Of a stretch of DNA of 64,000 nt, positions 29,801 through 40,174 are shown piece after piece (within the stretch, counting starts at the first letter, position 1; each line of letters starts with the position of its first letter). The stretch is taken from contig CM054115.1 in NCBI GenBank assembly GCA_028673005.1, positions 186,001 to 250,000 of the forward strand, given 5' to 3'. Below the pieces are notes generated by a model. The model searched no databases and was not told the DNA's origin. It saw only the letters and a program-made list of their open reading frames with translations. Source of the stretch: Tanypteryx hageni. Taxonomy: Eukaryota > Arthropoda > Insecta > Odonata > Petaluridae. The translations under genes and the position numbers were made by a program.

Positions 29801-30500
29801 GGTGCCTTACGCGCGAGATTTTTGTAGTTTTAGATAACTCGATGTTACGAAAAAACTGCGGGGGGTAGGTGTTTAATTTTTATATCAGTATACGTTAATT
29901 ATAAGGTGTTATTGTATTTGAAAAAGAAAATAACCTACTCTACGTAGTTCTCTTGTAATCCTTGGCTAAGCCCGTCCTAGAGCGTACATTTCAGCAGGTA
30001 GCGTATCCGAAATGTTTTTGTTAAATACGCTATGCTAAGTTTTAGATCATTGAAAAGTATATCAAAACTATTAATTAAATTATTATTAATTATTATTAAT
30101 TACAAAATTGACACATGGAAGCCTTTAGTGACCCACACAAATTTATTTATGAATATCTGCTGTGTATTACCTGTTATTTCTGATATCCAACACTGCTTGT
30201 TTTTCTCGTATTCAGTTCCAGTTGATTGATGATGAATGAGCATGAACGCGATAAGTATCATTTATCACTTCTTTATACCATTATGTGTCATTTAAATTGC
30301 CGATTATGATAAAATAAGATGTTTTTCAAATGACCTAAATGTTTTTAAACATCTTAATGGCGTATGTATTCCATAATTTGCAATAAATAAACTTTCGACA
30401 CGTTTCAACTTCTTTGTCGGTCATTTCGAATATCGATGTAACGTATACGGCATAGCAAAGTACTCGAAATTAAAAAAAAAGACTAATGAAAATAGTATGA
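26861..30500. repeat. Diverged repeat array without genes
   Basis: No coding region is visible. Several blocks recur in diverged form. One is about 27538-27690 with 28252-28390 (ACAAACTTAAAATTAT, then CGGCGCGGGA-ATTTGAAAAA). Another is 27934-28145 with 29010-29220 (TTTTAGMTCCACYAGWAATG, then CATGTAATGTTTAAT). A third is a GGGG-GTAGGTG block at 27697, 28630 and 29858, and an AGCGCATCAGAAAT block recurs at 28207 and 29648. Spacing is about 710-1230 bp, so this is an irregular tandem or dispersed array rather than a simple satellite. Confidence 0.6.
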
Positions 30501-30616
30501 GTTGCCGCTCACAGTTCCTTGGCGCCTGCGTTCAAAATGGCGTCCATGTGTAGTAGAATATACACTTTAGAGATTTATTCATATTTTATTGACTTCGGCT
30601 AGGCCACACAAAGAAT
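30500..30616 (+). promoter_or_regulatory. Possible host first exon with YY1-like start
   Basis: The segment has a TTCAAAATGGCGTCCATG block, which contains a YY1-type AAATGGCG core often seen at transcript starts, and ends with a good splice donor at 30617 (AAAGAAT|GTAAGT). The ATGGCG frame gives about 22 codons before a stop. This could be a 5' exon of a plus-strand host gene. The evidence is weak and rests on signals only. Confidence 0.25.
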
Positions 30617-32010
30617 GTAAGTTTTTACTCTTAATTCGTAGAAAATATTTCATCTTTATATCTATTTTGTAGAGGAGTATATTTGTGATCCCCGTTCGTA
30701 ATACTCCATCACATGAAATTGTTAAAATAATTATGATACGCGAATTTTCTCATAAAATGAATTTTTGAAGAGTATGTAGCAATGCTTTGTAATGGGAATT
30801 TTTTATTATGTGATGATATCGTCGACTTCGTTTAATTGACCATTGAACTCAGAAAATACTGCATTGATTTTTAGATTTTATCTGCATTATAAGTTGCGTG
30901 AGGTTTTCTGGAAGCTTATCTTGGTGTTATTTTTAGCAATACTGAATGAAGGGTATCTGTATTTTATTTTTTGCTTTGTATGGCCTTTTAAGATATTTGC
31001 TTTTATTCTTCAGTAGTTCTGGATCTCACCTGCAATCACTGAAATTATATTAATTTTATATTGTGATAAATACCGCTCTAATGATGCCGTTGTGCTTATG
31101 GTATCATTTATTCTAGATATATATTCTTCCAAATTGAATGTTGTTGCATTATAATTGTTTCATATCAGTTAATATAAAGATTTCAATCTGACGAACGTCA
31201 TATTTCACTTAAAGTCATTGAACATCTATAGAAGGATAAGATTTCATGTAGAACATTAAAAATTGTTTTCAGTAATGCTTATAAATGTATGGTTAGATTA
31301 CGGAGTTACAATGTATATAGATATTTTTTTCGTCGCCCGTATAAGTTTGTTTTCACAAAGCTATTTTCACCACCATTATTTGCTATTTTCTCATTCTTCG
31401 CAGCCTTTTCTTGAGTAATGTATTTCGTATATTTTTAGTTATATTTTATGTAATTAGTTTTGCAAATATAGCGTTTATGCTTTCTTTTATTCGTTGCCTA
31501 TCAAAAAGTTCCAGACAGTCGCTGGGAAGCCCAATTTATACGCATAGCAACAGATGCCGCTTGCAAGATTTATTTGTTTAAAAACACGTACGGCTGAGGC
31601 AACATTTCACTGCATGTGGTCTTAAATGTCATGGAGCGCCGGTAATGGTCAAGCGACAAAAACATTCCAGAGAAAAAATGAAGGTATTTAATGCTTAATA
31701 TCAAGTAGATAATTTTGTTGCTATTGAATAGTGTACCATAACATTAAGGTGACCAGATTTTGTGTTTGAAGCGAACAAATTTTTGTTGAACAAAAAAATT
31801 GCATTTTCATTTCGTTTATTGGCTTTTGCAGCTCCTGTTATTGACAGGGTATGGCTCTCCAATAGGCATTAATTGGTTGGGAAAACCAGATGGGTTTTTG
31901 GTTACAACGTAGCCGTCATCAATGACGACTCGTACTTAAAAGGAGAGGCTATGACCTTCAGGTCACGGATATGGATGAAACGCAATCAGGCGATTCTGCA
32001 ATGAAAATAA
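30617..32010. other. AT-rich non-coding stretch
   Basis: No gene or recognised repeat can be supported. Near 31895-31950 there are two small palindromic blocks (GTCATCAATGACGAC and GACCTTCAGGTC) close to the left arm of the inverted repeat that begins at 32011. Confidence 0.3.
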
Positions 32011-32434
32011 GGAGAACCATGTCTTTGGATTTTTGTAAATGGACCCTTGGGTTTGAGAAATCAGCCTCTAAAATGTGCGAAAATATCATATGTTACTTAA
32101 TAACCTTCATTGCCAATTTGTAGATAAGTAAGGGAATGGTTGAGGAAATAGCATGCCAAGCTCCTACAGTGCAGACCCGGAATCGATCCCAAATGTTTTA
32201 ATTTTTAGAAATTATCGTAGCATTATTCGAAAAGTAATATTTGCTGGTAAAAATACGTTGTATAATTGTTGTTTTGAAGTAATGATCATAAAAACATACG
32301 ATAATGGGCATTTTAAATATTGCTGCCCATGAAACTGGTTCGTAGCATGAAAATTGCTGTCGTGCAATAATGGTCATCTATAATGTGTACGTTACATGAA
32401 AAAAAACATTGAAGTTAACTGTGGAGACATTCAT

Positions 32435-35400
32435 CATCATCATGCTTCTGTCCGAAGACAGGTTTTAACTGAATCGCTGCCTCCATTTCTCTCTCTCCCT
32501 AGAAGCCTCTTTTATACCTCTATAAGTATTATATCCCTGCTTTATATTATCTAATATTCCTATTCTTTTTCTCCCTCTTCCTCTTCTTCCACTAATTTTT
32601 CCTTCTAAGATCGTCCTTTGTAAACACTGTCTTCTCAATATGTGCCCTATCCAATTTGCTTTTCTTTTCCTGATTGTTTTTATTAGCATCCTTTCTTCTC
32701 CCACCATTTCTAATACTTCATCGTTTCTCTTTCTCTCTCTGTTCATTTCACTTTCATCATCCTCCTCCATACCCACATCTCAAAACTTTCTAAATATTTT
32801 TCCTCCTTTCTCCTTACCATCCACGTCTCTGCACCATAAAGAGCTATGCTCCATATGTAGCATTTTGCTAATTTCTTCCTTGTTTCTAAATTTATTTTCT
32901 TGCTTGTGAGAAGCTCCTTCTTCTCGTTAAATGCTGCTTTTGCCATTGCAATCCTACTTCTGATGTCCTGTGTACTACTTCCATCCTGTGCTAAAATACT
33001 GCCGAGATATTTGAAACTACTTACTTGTTCCAATTTTTGGCCATTTACCATTATATTTAATTCTTTATGTTCCTTTGAAACCACCATGACTTTCGTTTTT
33101 TCTGTATTGATCTTCATTCCATATTGTTGGCCAACCTCCATTAGTCTGTCTGTCATCCTTTGAATCTCTTTCTCGCCTTCTGCTATTAATCCCTGATCAT
33201 CTGCGTATTTAATGGTGGTAATACTTTCACCTCCTATCTTAAATCCTTTCTCTTCCATCAACGCTTCTTCTGTTATTGTTTCTGCATAAACATTAAATAT
33301 CGCTGGTGAAATAGGACAACCCTGCCTCACTCCCCTCCCTGTTGAAGTACTTTCTGTTTCTTCTCCTTCAACCCTGACTCTAATCTTTTGATCAAAGTAA
33401 AGGTTTGTAAGCAGTCTTTTATCTTTCCAATCTATTCCTATTTTGTTTAAAATACCCAGCATTTTATCCCATTTCACTCGGTCAAAAGCTTTCTCCCAAT
33501 CTACAAAACAAAAATACATACCTTTATTGACTTCTAGCGCTCTTTCTGTCATCATCCTCATACATCCTATAGCATCTCTAGTCCCCCTTCCTCTTCTAAA
33601 ACCAAACTGATTATCTTGCAGCTCCTTTTCTATTTTACATTCAATTCTTTTGGTTATTATTCTGGTTAGAACTTTAGCTGTATGAGAAATTAAACTAATA
33701 GTTCTGTAATCCTTACAACATTTTGCATTGTTCTTTTTCTCCAGTGGTACCATCACAACATCTAAAAAATCTTCAGGCCATATGCCAGTATCATATACTT
33801 GGTTAAAAAATTTTGTGAGTTGCTTAACTGCTTTAGACCCTAAAACCTTGAGAACGTCCACGGGTATATCATCACTCCCAACAGCCTTCCTTCTTTTCAT
33901 GTCATCAATTGCTCTTTTAACTTCAGACTCGAGAATACTTGGTCCTAGCTGATCTTCTTCCACATCCTCTTCCTCATTTAATTCAATATTTCTTGGCTTT
34001 CCTTCTTTGTCATACAGAACCTCAATGTATTCTTTCCAGACATTCTTTACATTGTCTGGCTCCGATACTATTTTACCACTTTTGTTCATGATTCCTTTAC
34101 ATCCTATCTTTCTTGCTTTTTTCTTGAATAGTTCCCTTGCTTTGCTATACATGAGGTCTGTTCTACAAATTCTTTCACATTCGACAATCTCCTCGCATTT
34201 TTCATTTATCCACTGTTCTCTTGCTTTATCTGTTTCCCTTCTTAAAGCATTATTTAACTCCTTGTACTTTCTTTGGCCTTCTTCAGTGTTTATGTTCTTC
34301 CACTTTCTCCGCTCTTCCATTTTTTGCAGCATGGCTGCTGTGATCCAGGGTTTTTTGTTTCTTTCACCCGTTATCTTTCCTACCTTCTTTTCCATTACAT
34401 CTTTAATGTTGCTATGGATGTATCTCCACTCCTCATCTATATTCTTCCTATTTTCTTCAGCTCTCTCCCCCAACCGTTCCTCCAGCTCAGTCATGATAGC
34501 CTCCTTGTTTTTAAGGAGTTCCTCTAAGTTCCATTTCTTGTTAACTCTTATGTTTCTCCTAACGCTCTTCAGTCTACATTGTATATTTGCCACCAATAGG
34601 TTGTGGTCAGAATCGATATCTGCCCCTGGTAGTGTTTTCACATTTTTAATGCTATTTCTAAATCTTTCATTGACTAGTATGTAATCTATCTGGTATCGCC
34701 TCTGGTCTCCTGGGCTTCTCCATGTGTAAAGTCTTCGCTGGTGATGCTTAAACCATGTATTAGTTACAATTAATCTATTTCTATGGCAGAATTCCACAAG
34801 TTTCTCCCCTCTTTCATTTCTCTTCCCTAGTCCATATTTTCCCACTGTTATCTTCCTGTCCCTCTCCGACTACACTGTTCCAATCTCCCATTACTATGGT
34901 GGTGATCCTTCCATTTCCCTCATCCTCCAATATCTCCATAATCTGTTCATAGATTTCATCTACTTCGTCGTCGCCAGCATTAGTTGTTGGCATATACACT
35001 TGAATTATAAGCATATCCACTGGCTCCATATGGAGTTTTACGGCTATTAATCTGTCATTAACTGTCACTACCTTACTAATTCTTTCAGCTATCTCTTTTC
35101 TCATTATAATCCCCACTCCCCTTTCCTTTTTCTCCCCTCCCGAGTAAATAATCTTAAATTCGTCTGAATTTATCTCGCCTTCTCCTTCCCACCGGACTTC
35201 ACTAAGACCTACTATACTTACATTATTCCTTCTCATTTCCCTTTTTAGGTTCTCTAGTTTACCCCCTGAATTCATAGTCCTAACATTCCATGTGCCTATT
35301 TTTAATTTCTCAGTACTTGCTTTCTTATTAATCTTACATTTCCTCTGTGCATCCCCTAGAGTAGTCCCCACCCGGAGATCCGATTGGGGGACTATTTTAC

Positions 35401-35596
35401 CTCCGGAATATTTTACCCCAGAAAGATCCATAGAGGTATTTTCAGCTTTTCAGCCTATCATGGGAAATATAATGAGGTAGTTTCGTCCTACCAGGAGAAT
35501 TATCTCCCGCCGGCATAGCTCTTTGGTTCGTAAGAGTACACAAACCCTCCCACCTCTGTAAGGTTATGCAGTCCTTAGGGAGGGTACAGTCCTTAG
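32435..35596 (-). mobile_element. Full-length RTE-like LINE with 12 bp target duplication
   Basis: Flanks carry the direct repeat GGAGACATTCAT at 32423-32434 and 35597-35608. The 3' end (low coordinates) has an ATG-repeat-like tail. The 5' leader is about 165 bp and includes two copies of CAGTCCTTAGGGAG. The single ORF encodes endonuclease and reverse transcriptase. Length 3.16 kb and single-ORF layout fit the RTE/Proto2 group. It is a complete insertion that has since acquired a few disabling changes. Confidence 0.85.
32465..35431 (-). pseudogene. RTE-like endonuclease-reverse transcriptase
   Basis: From about 35431 the endonuclease reads KLKIGTWNVRTMNSGGK, VGLSEVRW, VYMPTTNA and VMGDWNSVVG. 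A one-base loss near 34845 shifts to the RT frame (GKYGLGKRNERGEKLVEFC). RT motifs are CFVDWEKAFDRVKWD, GRGVRQGCPISPAIFN and KYADDQGL, then FKYLGSIL and YGAETWMV. Near 32743-32765 a Trp codon has become TGA and a GA-repeat has gained two bases; the C-terminal KRKANWIGHILRR and GRRGRGRKR block follows in a new frame to 32465. Three lesions make it inactive. A relative lies at 35693-36243 on the other strand. Confidence 0.85.
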
Positions 35597-35692
35597 GGAG
35601 ACATTCATAAAGAATTTAAAATGGCCATTATTCTATGTTTCTGCATTAATTACCTCCAAATAACAATTATATAACATTTTATGTTGTTATAA

Positions 35693-36243
35693 CAAGAGAA
35701 GCAAAATGTGCGGATGAGATCAGGACTAGAATAGGAAAAGCAGCTTTCAGAAGAAAGAAACATCTACTTACGGGAAATAAAAGGGAAAATATCAGCAAGA
35801 AGTTCATAAAATGCTATGTATGGATTAAAGCTTTGTACAGGGCAGAAACATGGACGCTAAGGAAAAATGACATCAAATACTTGGAAAGTTTTGAAATGTG
35901 GACTTGGAAGAGAATGATGTAGATAAAATGGACAGATAGGATGAAAAATGATGAAGTGTTACGAAGAGTAGGAGAGAATCAAATGATTATACAGACTATC
36001 AGAAAGAGGAAGGCAAACTGGGTTGGACATTACCTGAGGAGAGAGAGTATGATTAAAGATGTGTTAGACGGAAAACTAGATGGGAAAAGGGAAAGAGGTA
36101 GGAAAAGGTTTCAGCTGATAGACGAATTGAAAGGAAAGATAGTTATCAAGATATGAATAGGGCAGCGGAAAATAGGAGTATATGGAGAACCAGGTTTAAC
36201 CAAGAATAATCACGGGCCTGTCTATGGACAGACTACCTATGAT
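35693..36243 (+). pseudogene. RTE-like LINE 3' fragment
   Basis: The translated sequence shows KCYVWIKALYRAETWTL, YLESFEMWTWKRMM, a stop at 35920-35922, then IKWTDRMKNDEVL and IRKRKANWVGHYLRRESM and a GKRERGRKR block, then WRTRFNQE. This is the C-terminal part of the same RTE-like family as the minus-strand element next to it, but from another, more diverged copy. It inserted into the right arm of the inverted repeat and ends in a TATGATGACAATGAA tail. Confidence 0.75.
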
Positions 36244-36494
36244 GACAATGAACATATTTTTACTGGAAAATATTACTTTTCGAATAACTTGGATAATTTG
36301 AAAAAAAAAATTGAAAACATCTGGGATCGAGCCTGGGAGTACTAATCACATAACCTGCTCAACCTTTCCCTTTCTTATCAACAATTCGACAATGAAGCCT
36401 TTTAAGTTGCATGCGACATTTTTTGCATATTTTCGAGGCTGATTTCTCGAACCCAAGGACTCATTCACAAAAACCCCTAGGGACATGGTTCTCC

Positions 36495-37250
36495 TTTTTT
36501 CGACGTGAGATGAGAGATGGCAAAGGTGTGACGGCTGTTGTGCAGAAGGTCCGACTCAGAAAAGCCTCGGAGAAGGACTGTGCCGACTACATACAGGTGG
36601 ATATCCATGAAGAATAATAGCAATAACTACTCGGTTCTACTGAGGATATCTTGGGAAACATTTAATTATATTTTATGATGATATTTGGGAGTAATTAATA
36701 ATAATGGTACCCGCAAAAACTTTTGATAAGTCAGTCAGAAATCTGCATGTTTAAAAGTCATCTTATAGAGGAAAATAATGATACACAAAAATTATTTTCA
36801 AAATTTTATTATTAATACTTAAAAATTGTTTCTTTACATCGAAATATATGCAGTTTTTTCATATACAACGAATTCAATCATTTATTTCATTTTATACTCA
36901 TGAATTGCTAACAATTATTTGTACTTCACGTGTTATTTTTCATTTATTAATAATAGCCAATTTCTCCTTATAAAATTAGACAACCGACATTTTGAATGTG
37001 ATGTTTGTTTTTATAATTTGTGTTTGCAATTTTAATTGCTTCTCCCTTACAAAAAAGGTATAATATTCCAACATTGAAATAAAAGAGGATTTTGCTGTCC
37101 ACACACACACACACACTGCCTTTTATTAATGACTATAGATTGTCATGTCTTGGCACTCAAAGGGTTAACATAGTGGAATTGCTAAATAGTTTGTTGTATT
37201 ATTTGTTCTGAATGAAGTGTATGTCACTGGTGAACATATGTCTTCTTGCA
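36495..37250. other. AT-rich non-coding stretch, includes (CA)n
   Basis: No gene is seen. A short (CA)n/(AC)n run lies at about 37099-37116. The stretch ends in a splice-acceptor-like TCTTCTTGCAG at 37241-37251. Confidence 0.4.
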
Positions 37251-37251
37251 G

Positions 37252-37534
37252 TTCAAAAGAGAATCGCGAGTGGACAAGGGTCCTCGGGTCTGCGGTTCGG
37301 TGCTATTCGGCATCCTCCTGGACCAGAATGACACTTTCCCATCCCCAGCACCTTATTCCGACTCGGTCGCCCTCTCCGAAGCCGTAGACCCAAAGAGCGA
37401 CTGGGCATCCCTTGCCGCTTATGGGTCTATCATTGACATCGAGGGAGAGGTGATGACGTACGTTCACGTGGCACAGAAGAAACTGCAGCTTGGTGAGAAG
37501 ATCGATATGGTCGTGGCTTACACTGCATTCCAAG
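37252..37534 (+). CDS. Candidate host exon, unrecognised, with splice signals
   Basis: A 283 nt block stands out as GC-rich and codon-like in AT-rich surroundings. It is preceded by a polypyrimidine-CAG acceptor (TCTTCTTGCAG) and followed by a donor (CAAG|GTACAG). The single open frame reads SRVDKGPRVCGSVLFGILL, then DWASLAAYGSIIDIEGEV, YVHVAQKKLQLGEKIDMVV and AYTAFQ. The pattern YGxI-(x)-EGE-xxxVHV-(x)-LGEKIDMVV loosely recalls cold-shock/OB-fold domains, but I do not recognise the protein. The ORF continues past the donor for a few codons in AT-rich intron-like DNA. Best guess: an internal exon (about 94 codons) of a host gene on the plus strand. Confidence 0.45.
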
Positions 37535-37599
37535 GTACAGTCTCTCGGGTTGCAGAATCGGAAGTTTTTTTTTACTTTCTCCATACGTAGTGTAATGAA

Positions 37600-37930
37600 A
37601 AGTATTGTTTTCGTGAAAAAAATGGATTTCGAGATTTCAACGGAAATACACCACCTTTTTGAACTTGGCAAATAATTGGTTCTGGAAAACTGACGCGAAA
37701 TACAATTTTGCGATGTGCAAGTCCTATTTTTCCATGAGATGCAATGTAAAAATAAGAGTACGGTTCCAAGTCAACCTAAAACTTTTCATCATAAATAATG
37801 CAGTTTAACAGAAAATGAAAGAAAGCATAAAGCGAATGAAAGTCTAGCATCATAAAGTGAAAGAATTCTTTTAATTGCTTTCAAAACACATAATAGCAAA
37901 TGAAAACCCTGCATTGCAAAGTGATTATAC
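37600..37930 (-). repeat. Diverged inverted copy of the 23.0/54.2 kb repeat
   Basis: The segment from about 37643 (TACACCACCTTTTTGAACTT) through GTACGGTTCCAAGTCAACC to about 37915 matches the reverse complement of about 23775-24190 in copy 1, including the minisatellite zone in collapsed form and the AGCAAATGAAAACC block. It shows the family has older copies and transposed in both orientations. Confidence 0.65.
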
Positions 37931-38048
37931 TTCCTTTGACAATTGTTCAGTTAACCCTCGGCACATTTTCAGATGCGATTTTCGATGTTCTTTTGTTCAT
38001 TTCGAGGAAATGCTTTAATTTAAATTCGGGGAAAAAATGAATGTAGTA
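37931..38048. other. Short non-coding interval
   Basis: Nothing supportable is visible between the inverted repeat copy and the next MITE. Confidence 0.3.
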
Positions 38049-38982
38049 CACCGCTCCCCGGTTATGATGCCGTTGGTTATACTGCGGATTCGGATATACT
38101 GTGGGTCTTTCTTCCTCTCCGTTTCATTGAAAGAAATGCCGAGAAAAACATGCATGTTGCTGCTCTAAACCTCGCACTATGGGAGGCTTGCCCACTCAAA
38201 TGAACCAGTCTTGATGTGCCAAAGAGAAAGCAGAGCTTCTCAGAAATCCCAGAGACCTATGCTCCGCCGAAGTAGGGGGTAAAAAGGATGTTTATTGTGC
38301 AAAGCAATTTCTGCTCATCTTGAATTGTTTTCGTACAATAATATCAACCACTACCCCCTTTCTTTGAGTGGCGGGATTTGCTTATCTCCTCCAAGGCCAC
38401 AAAAGAAAGGTTTTCTTGAACATAAAAACAGATGGGAGCAGTGCATTTGCGAATTGTGAGTCTGTTTTAGTCACTCCAATTAGTATTGGGCATTGAATGC
38501 TTGTGTAAGGTTTGTCACTGCCAATGGAATAAGCGTATTTGTGATGTGAGAACTTATCTGTGCCGGTTGTCTTTTTTGGTGACTATGTATTCGAGAATCT
38601 TCACATTTTTTAGCAAGTTTTACAGAAGGAACTATCCTCGATAATTAAATTAGATTGACTGTACATACGTGAGTATTAAGCACTTTGTGTGATCGGTCAC
38701 TTTCCCTCCAACCTGTCTGCGTTCGTGGCTGCTTACTACTTAAATATGTGCCCTGCAAAGCTTCTTCTTTGCTGCTCACTTCATTTCACGCTGGTTTCCT
38801 TTTTTGTTGTTCAAAAATATTGCATGCACAGCGAAGTTTATCCTGCTAAATAGTGAAAAAAATTAGACGGAGTTATTAGTTGATTAGAGAATTATTTTAG
38901 TCATCGGTTATAGCGTGGTTGTTTTATAATGCGTGCCAGAGCCCCTCCCCCGAAAACCCCTTATTATAACCGGGGAGTGGTG
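38049..38982. mobile_element. Pogo/Tigger-type MITE, 934 bp
   Basis: It is flanked by TA on both sides (38047-38048 and 38983-38984). The left tip CACCGCTCCCCGGTTAT matches the reverse complement of the right tip (ATAACCGGGGAGTGGTG), about 20 bp. There is no coding capacity. TA target and CA...TG tips fit the Tc1/pogo superfamily. Confidence 0.75.
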
Positions 38983-38984
38983 TA

Positions 38985-39576
38985 CTTTGTAAAGAATCCA
39001 CTTTAATAACTCACAGAACGGACGACCATTTTTGACTAACACATAGTCATCAGGTCAAGAATAAGAACATTGCAATGTATATATAGGGAATGGAAAAAGA
39101 GGGGGGGAAGGAGAGGTGTGGAAAAAATGTTGGGGAGGAAAGGGAAGGGGCTCTTAAGCGGTAGTTAGGGAGGGTGCAGGGAGAGGAGGAAGAGGAAGGT
39201 TAGGGGGATTGGTCGACAAGGGATTAATCTGCGCCATTGACCTGAAAATCACACCATTGCTAGAAGGTTTGTGAGTGTATGCGACCGTGACAGGGACCTA
39301 CTAGGCAATCACAAGCACGCGCACACAAACACACCAAGAGGTAAGGGGAAGTAAAAGGATGGGAAATAATACTAGGTTTATGGGAAATTAAACTGCACCA
39401 GGGACCTAGTATAGCACACAGTTGCCAGTAGGTTTGTGTGCCATCAGGCAGTGACAGGGACCTATGAGATGATGCAGTCACGCTCAAATACATGCACACA
39501 TGAAACTAAATTTTTTAGCTGTCACAACCACACCACCTACCAGGGACTATTATAAACACTTAATGCTTAGTTACGT
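38985..39576. repeat. Purine-rich patch and diverged ~165 bp tandem repeat
   Basis: 39085-39210 is G/A-rich. From about 39250 a unit with TTGCTAGAAGGTTTGTG... and ...GTGACAGGGACCTA recurs near 39420 (TTGCCAGTAGGTTTGTGTG), with further CAGGGAC(C)TA blocks near 39400 and 39537. No coding region is visible. Confidence 0.5.
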
Positions 39577-39771
39577 CTTACAAGGGAGGACTATGTACCT
39601 TAGGTTGTCGACTTCAACAAAACATTTTTGGGTGGTAGAATACTTAAAATAAGAAGACCTGTGTATTGACTTTTGATTGAATGGTCCTTAGTTTCAGCAG
39701 AATCTTTTTTTCTTTTTGCAGGATTAACTGTGGCTGGATAAAATGCAATGATAGGCCGGCGATGTTGAGCA

Positions 39772-39850
39772 GGAGGGTTGGCTCAGTGGTTACCGTAATG
39801 GTTTTGGAATATTTTATCCCAGGTTCAAATCCCACATCATACCTGGTTTT
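39772..39850 (+). other. tRNA-like (Pol III box) module in left inverted repeat
   Basis: An A-box TGGCTCAGTGG at 39779-39789 and a B-box GGTTCAAATCC at 39822-39832 match Pol III internal promoter consensus, 32 bp apart, followed by a T-run (39844-39852). The mirrored copy in the right repeat keeps the B-box (43267-43277 on the opposite strand) but has a degraded A-box. The arms do not fold into a proper cloverleaf, so I call it tRNA-derived or SINE-like, not a tRNA gene. Confidence 0.55.
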
Positions 39851-40174
39851 TTTTTCGTTTTAATACTTTGTTATTTTTAATTTATTGAATTATTATTTAT
39901 TTATTAACTTTATATAATTATTTATTTATTATATTATTAATTATTTACTTCATTAAAATCAATGCACAAGAGCGTATTGGTTGCTATTTTGATGTGAATT
40001 GTAAATCTTACTGGGGAACATCTCAAATGGTCACCAGCAACGCTATGGAAACGAGGATAGCATCTGTTAAAATGCAAAGAACAAGTATGACAGTGGAGTA
40101 AAGATAATGCGAAAGGAGGAACGTGCTTGGACAAATATAACATGATTAAAAACTGTACATAAAACAGATTTTGC

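Larger units (their letters stand above)
32011..36494. mobile_element. Inverted-repeat element interrupted by two LINE insertions
   Basis: The left arm 32011-32325 (starting GGAGAACCATGTC) is the diverged reverse complement of a split right arm, 35615-35690 plus 36243-36494 (ending GGACATGGTTCTCC). The split is caused by an RTE-like fragment at about 35693-36243. A full-length LINE sits in the loop. Without insertions the element would be under 1 kb, a fold-back or MITE-like unit. Each arm contains a B-box-like GATCGA-CC core (about 32179-32190 and 36323-36336), suggesting tRNA-derived sequence within the arms. Confidence 0.65.

Noticed and set aside
31495..31530. A mariner end (TATCAAAAAGTTCC)
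   Set aside because: Only a short similarity, no partner inverted repeat and no transposase nearby.
32640..34684. Plus-strand Ser/Phe/Leu ORFs opposite the RTE-like LINE
   Set aside because: They are antisense shadows of the reverse transcriptase ORF.
37303..37769. Minus-strand ORFs over the 37.25 kb exon
   Set aside because: The splice signals and composition support the plus strand; the minus frames have no motif.
39772..39850. A functional tRNA gene
   Set aside because: A and B boxes are good, but the acceptor, D and anticodon stems do not pair, so it is tRNA-like only.
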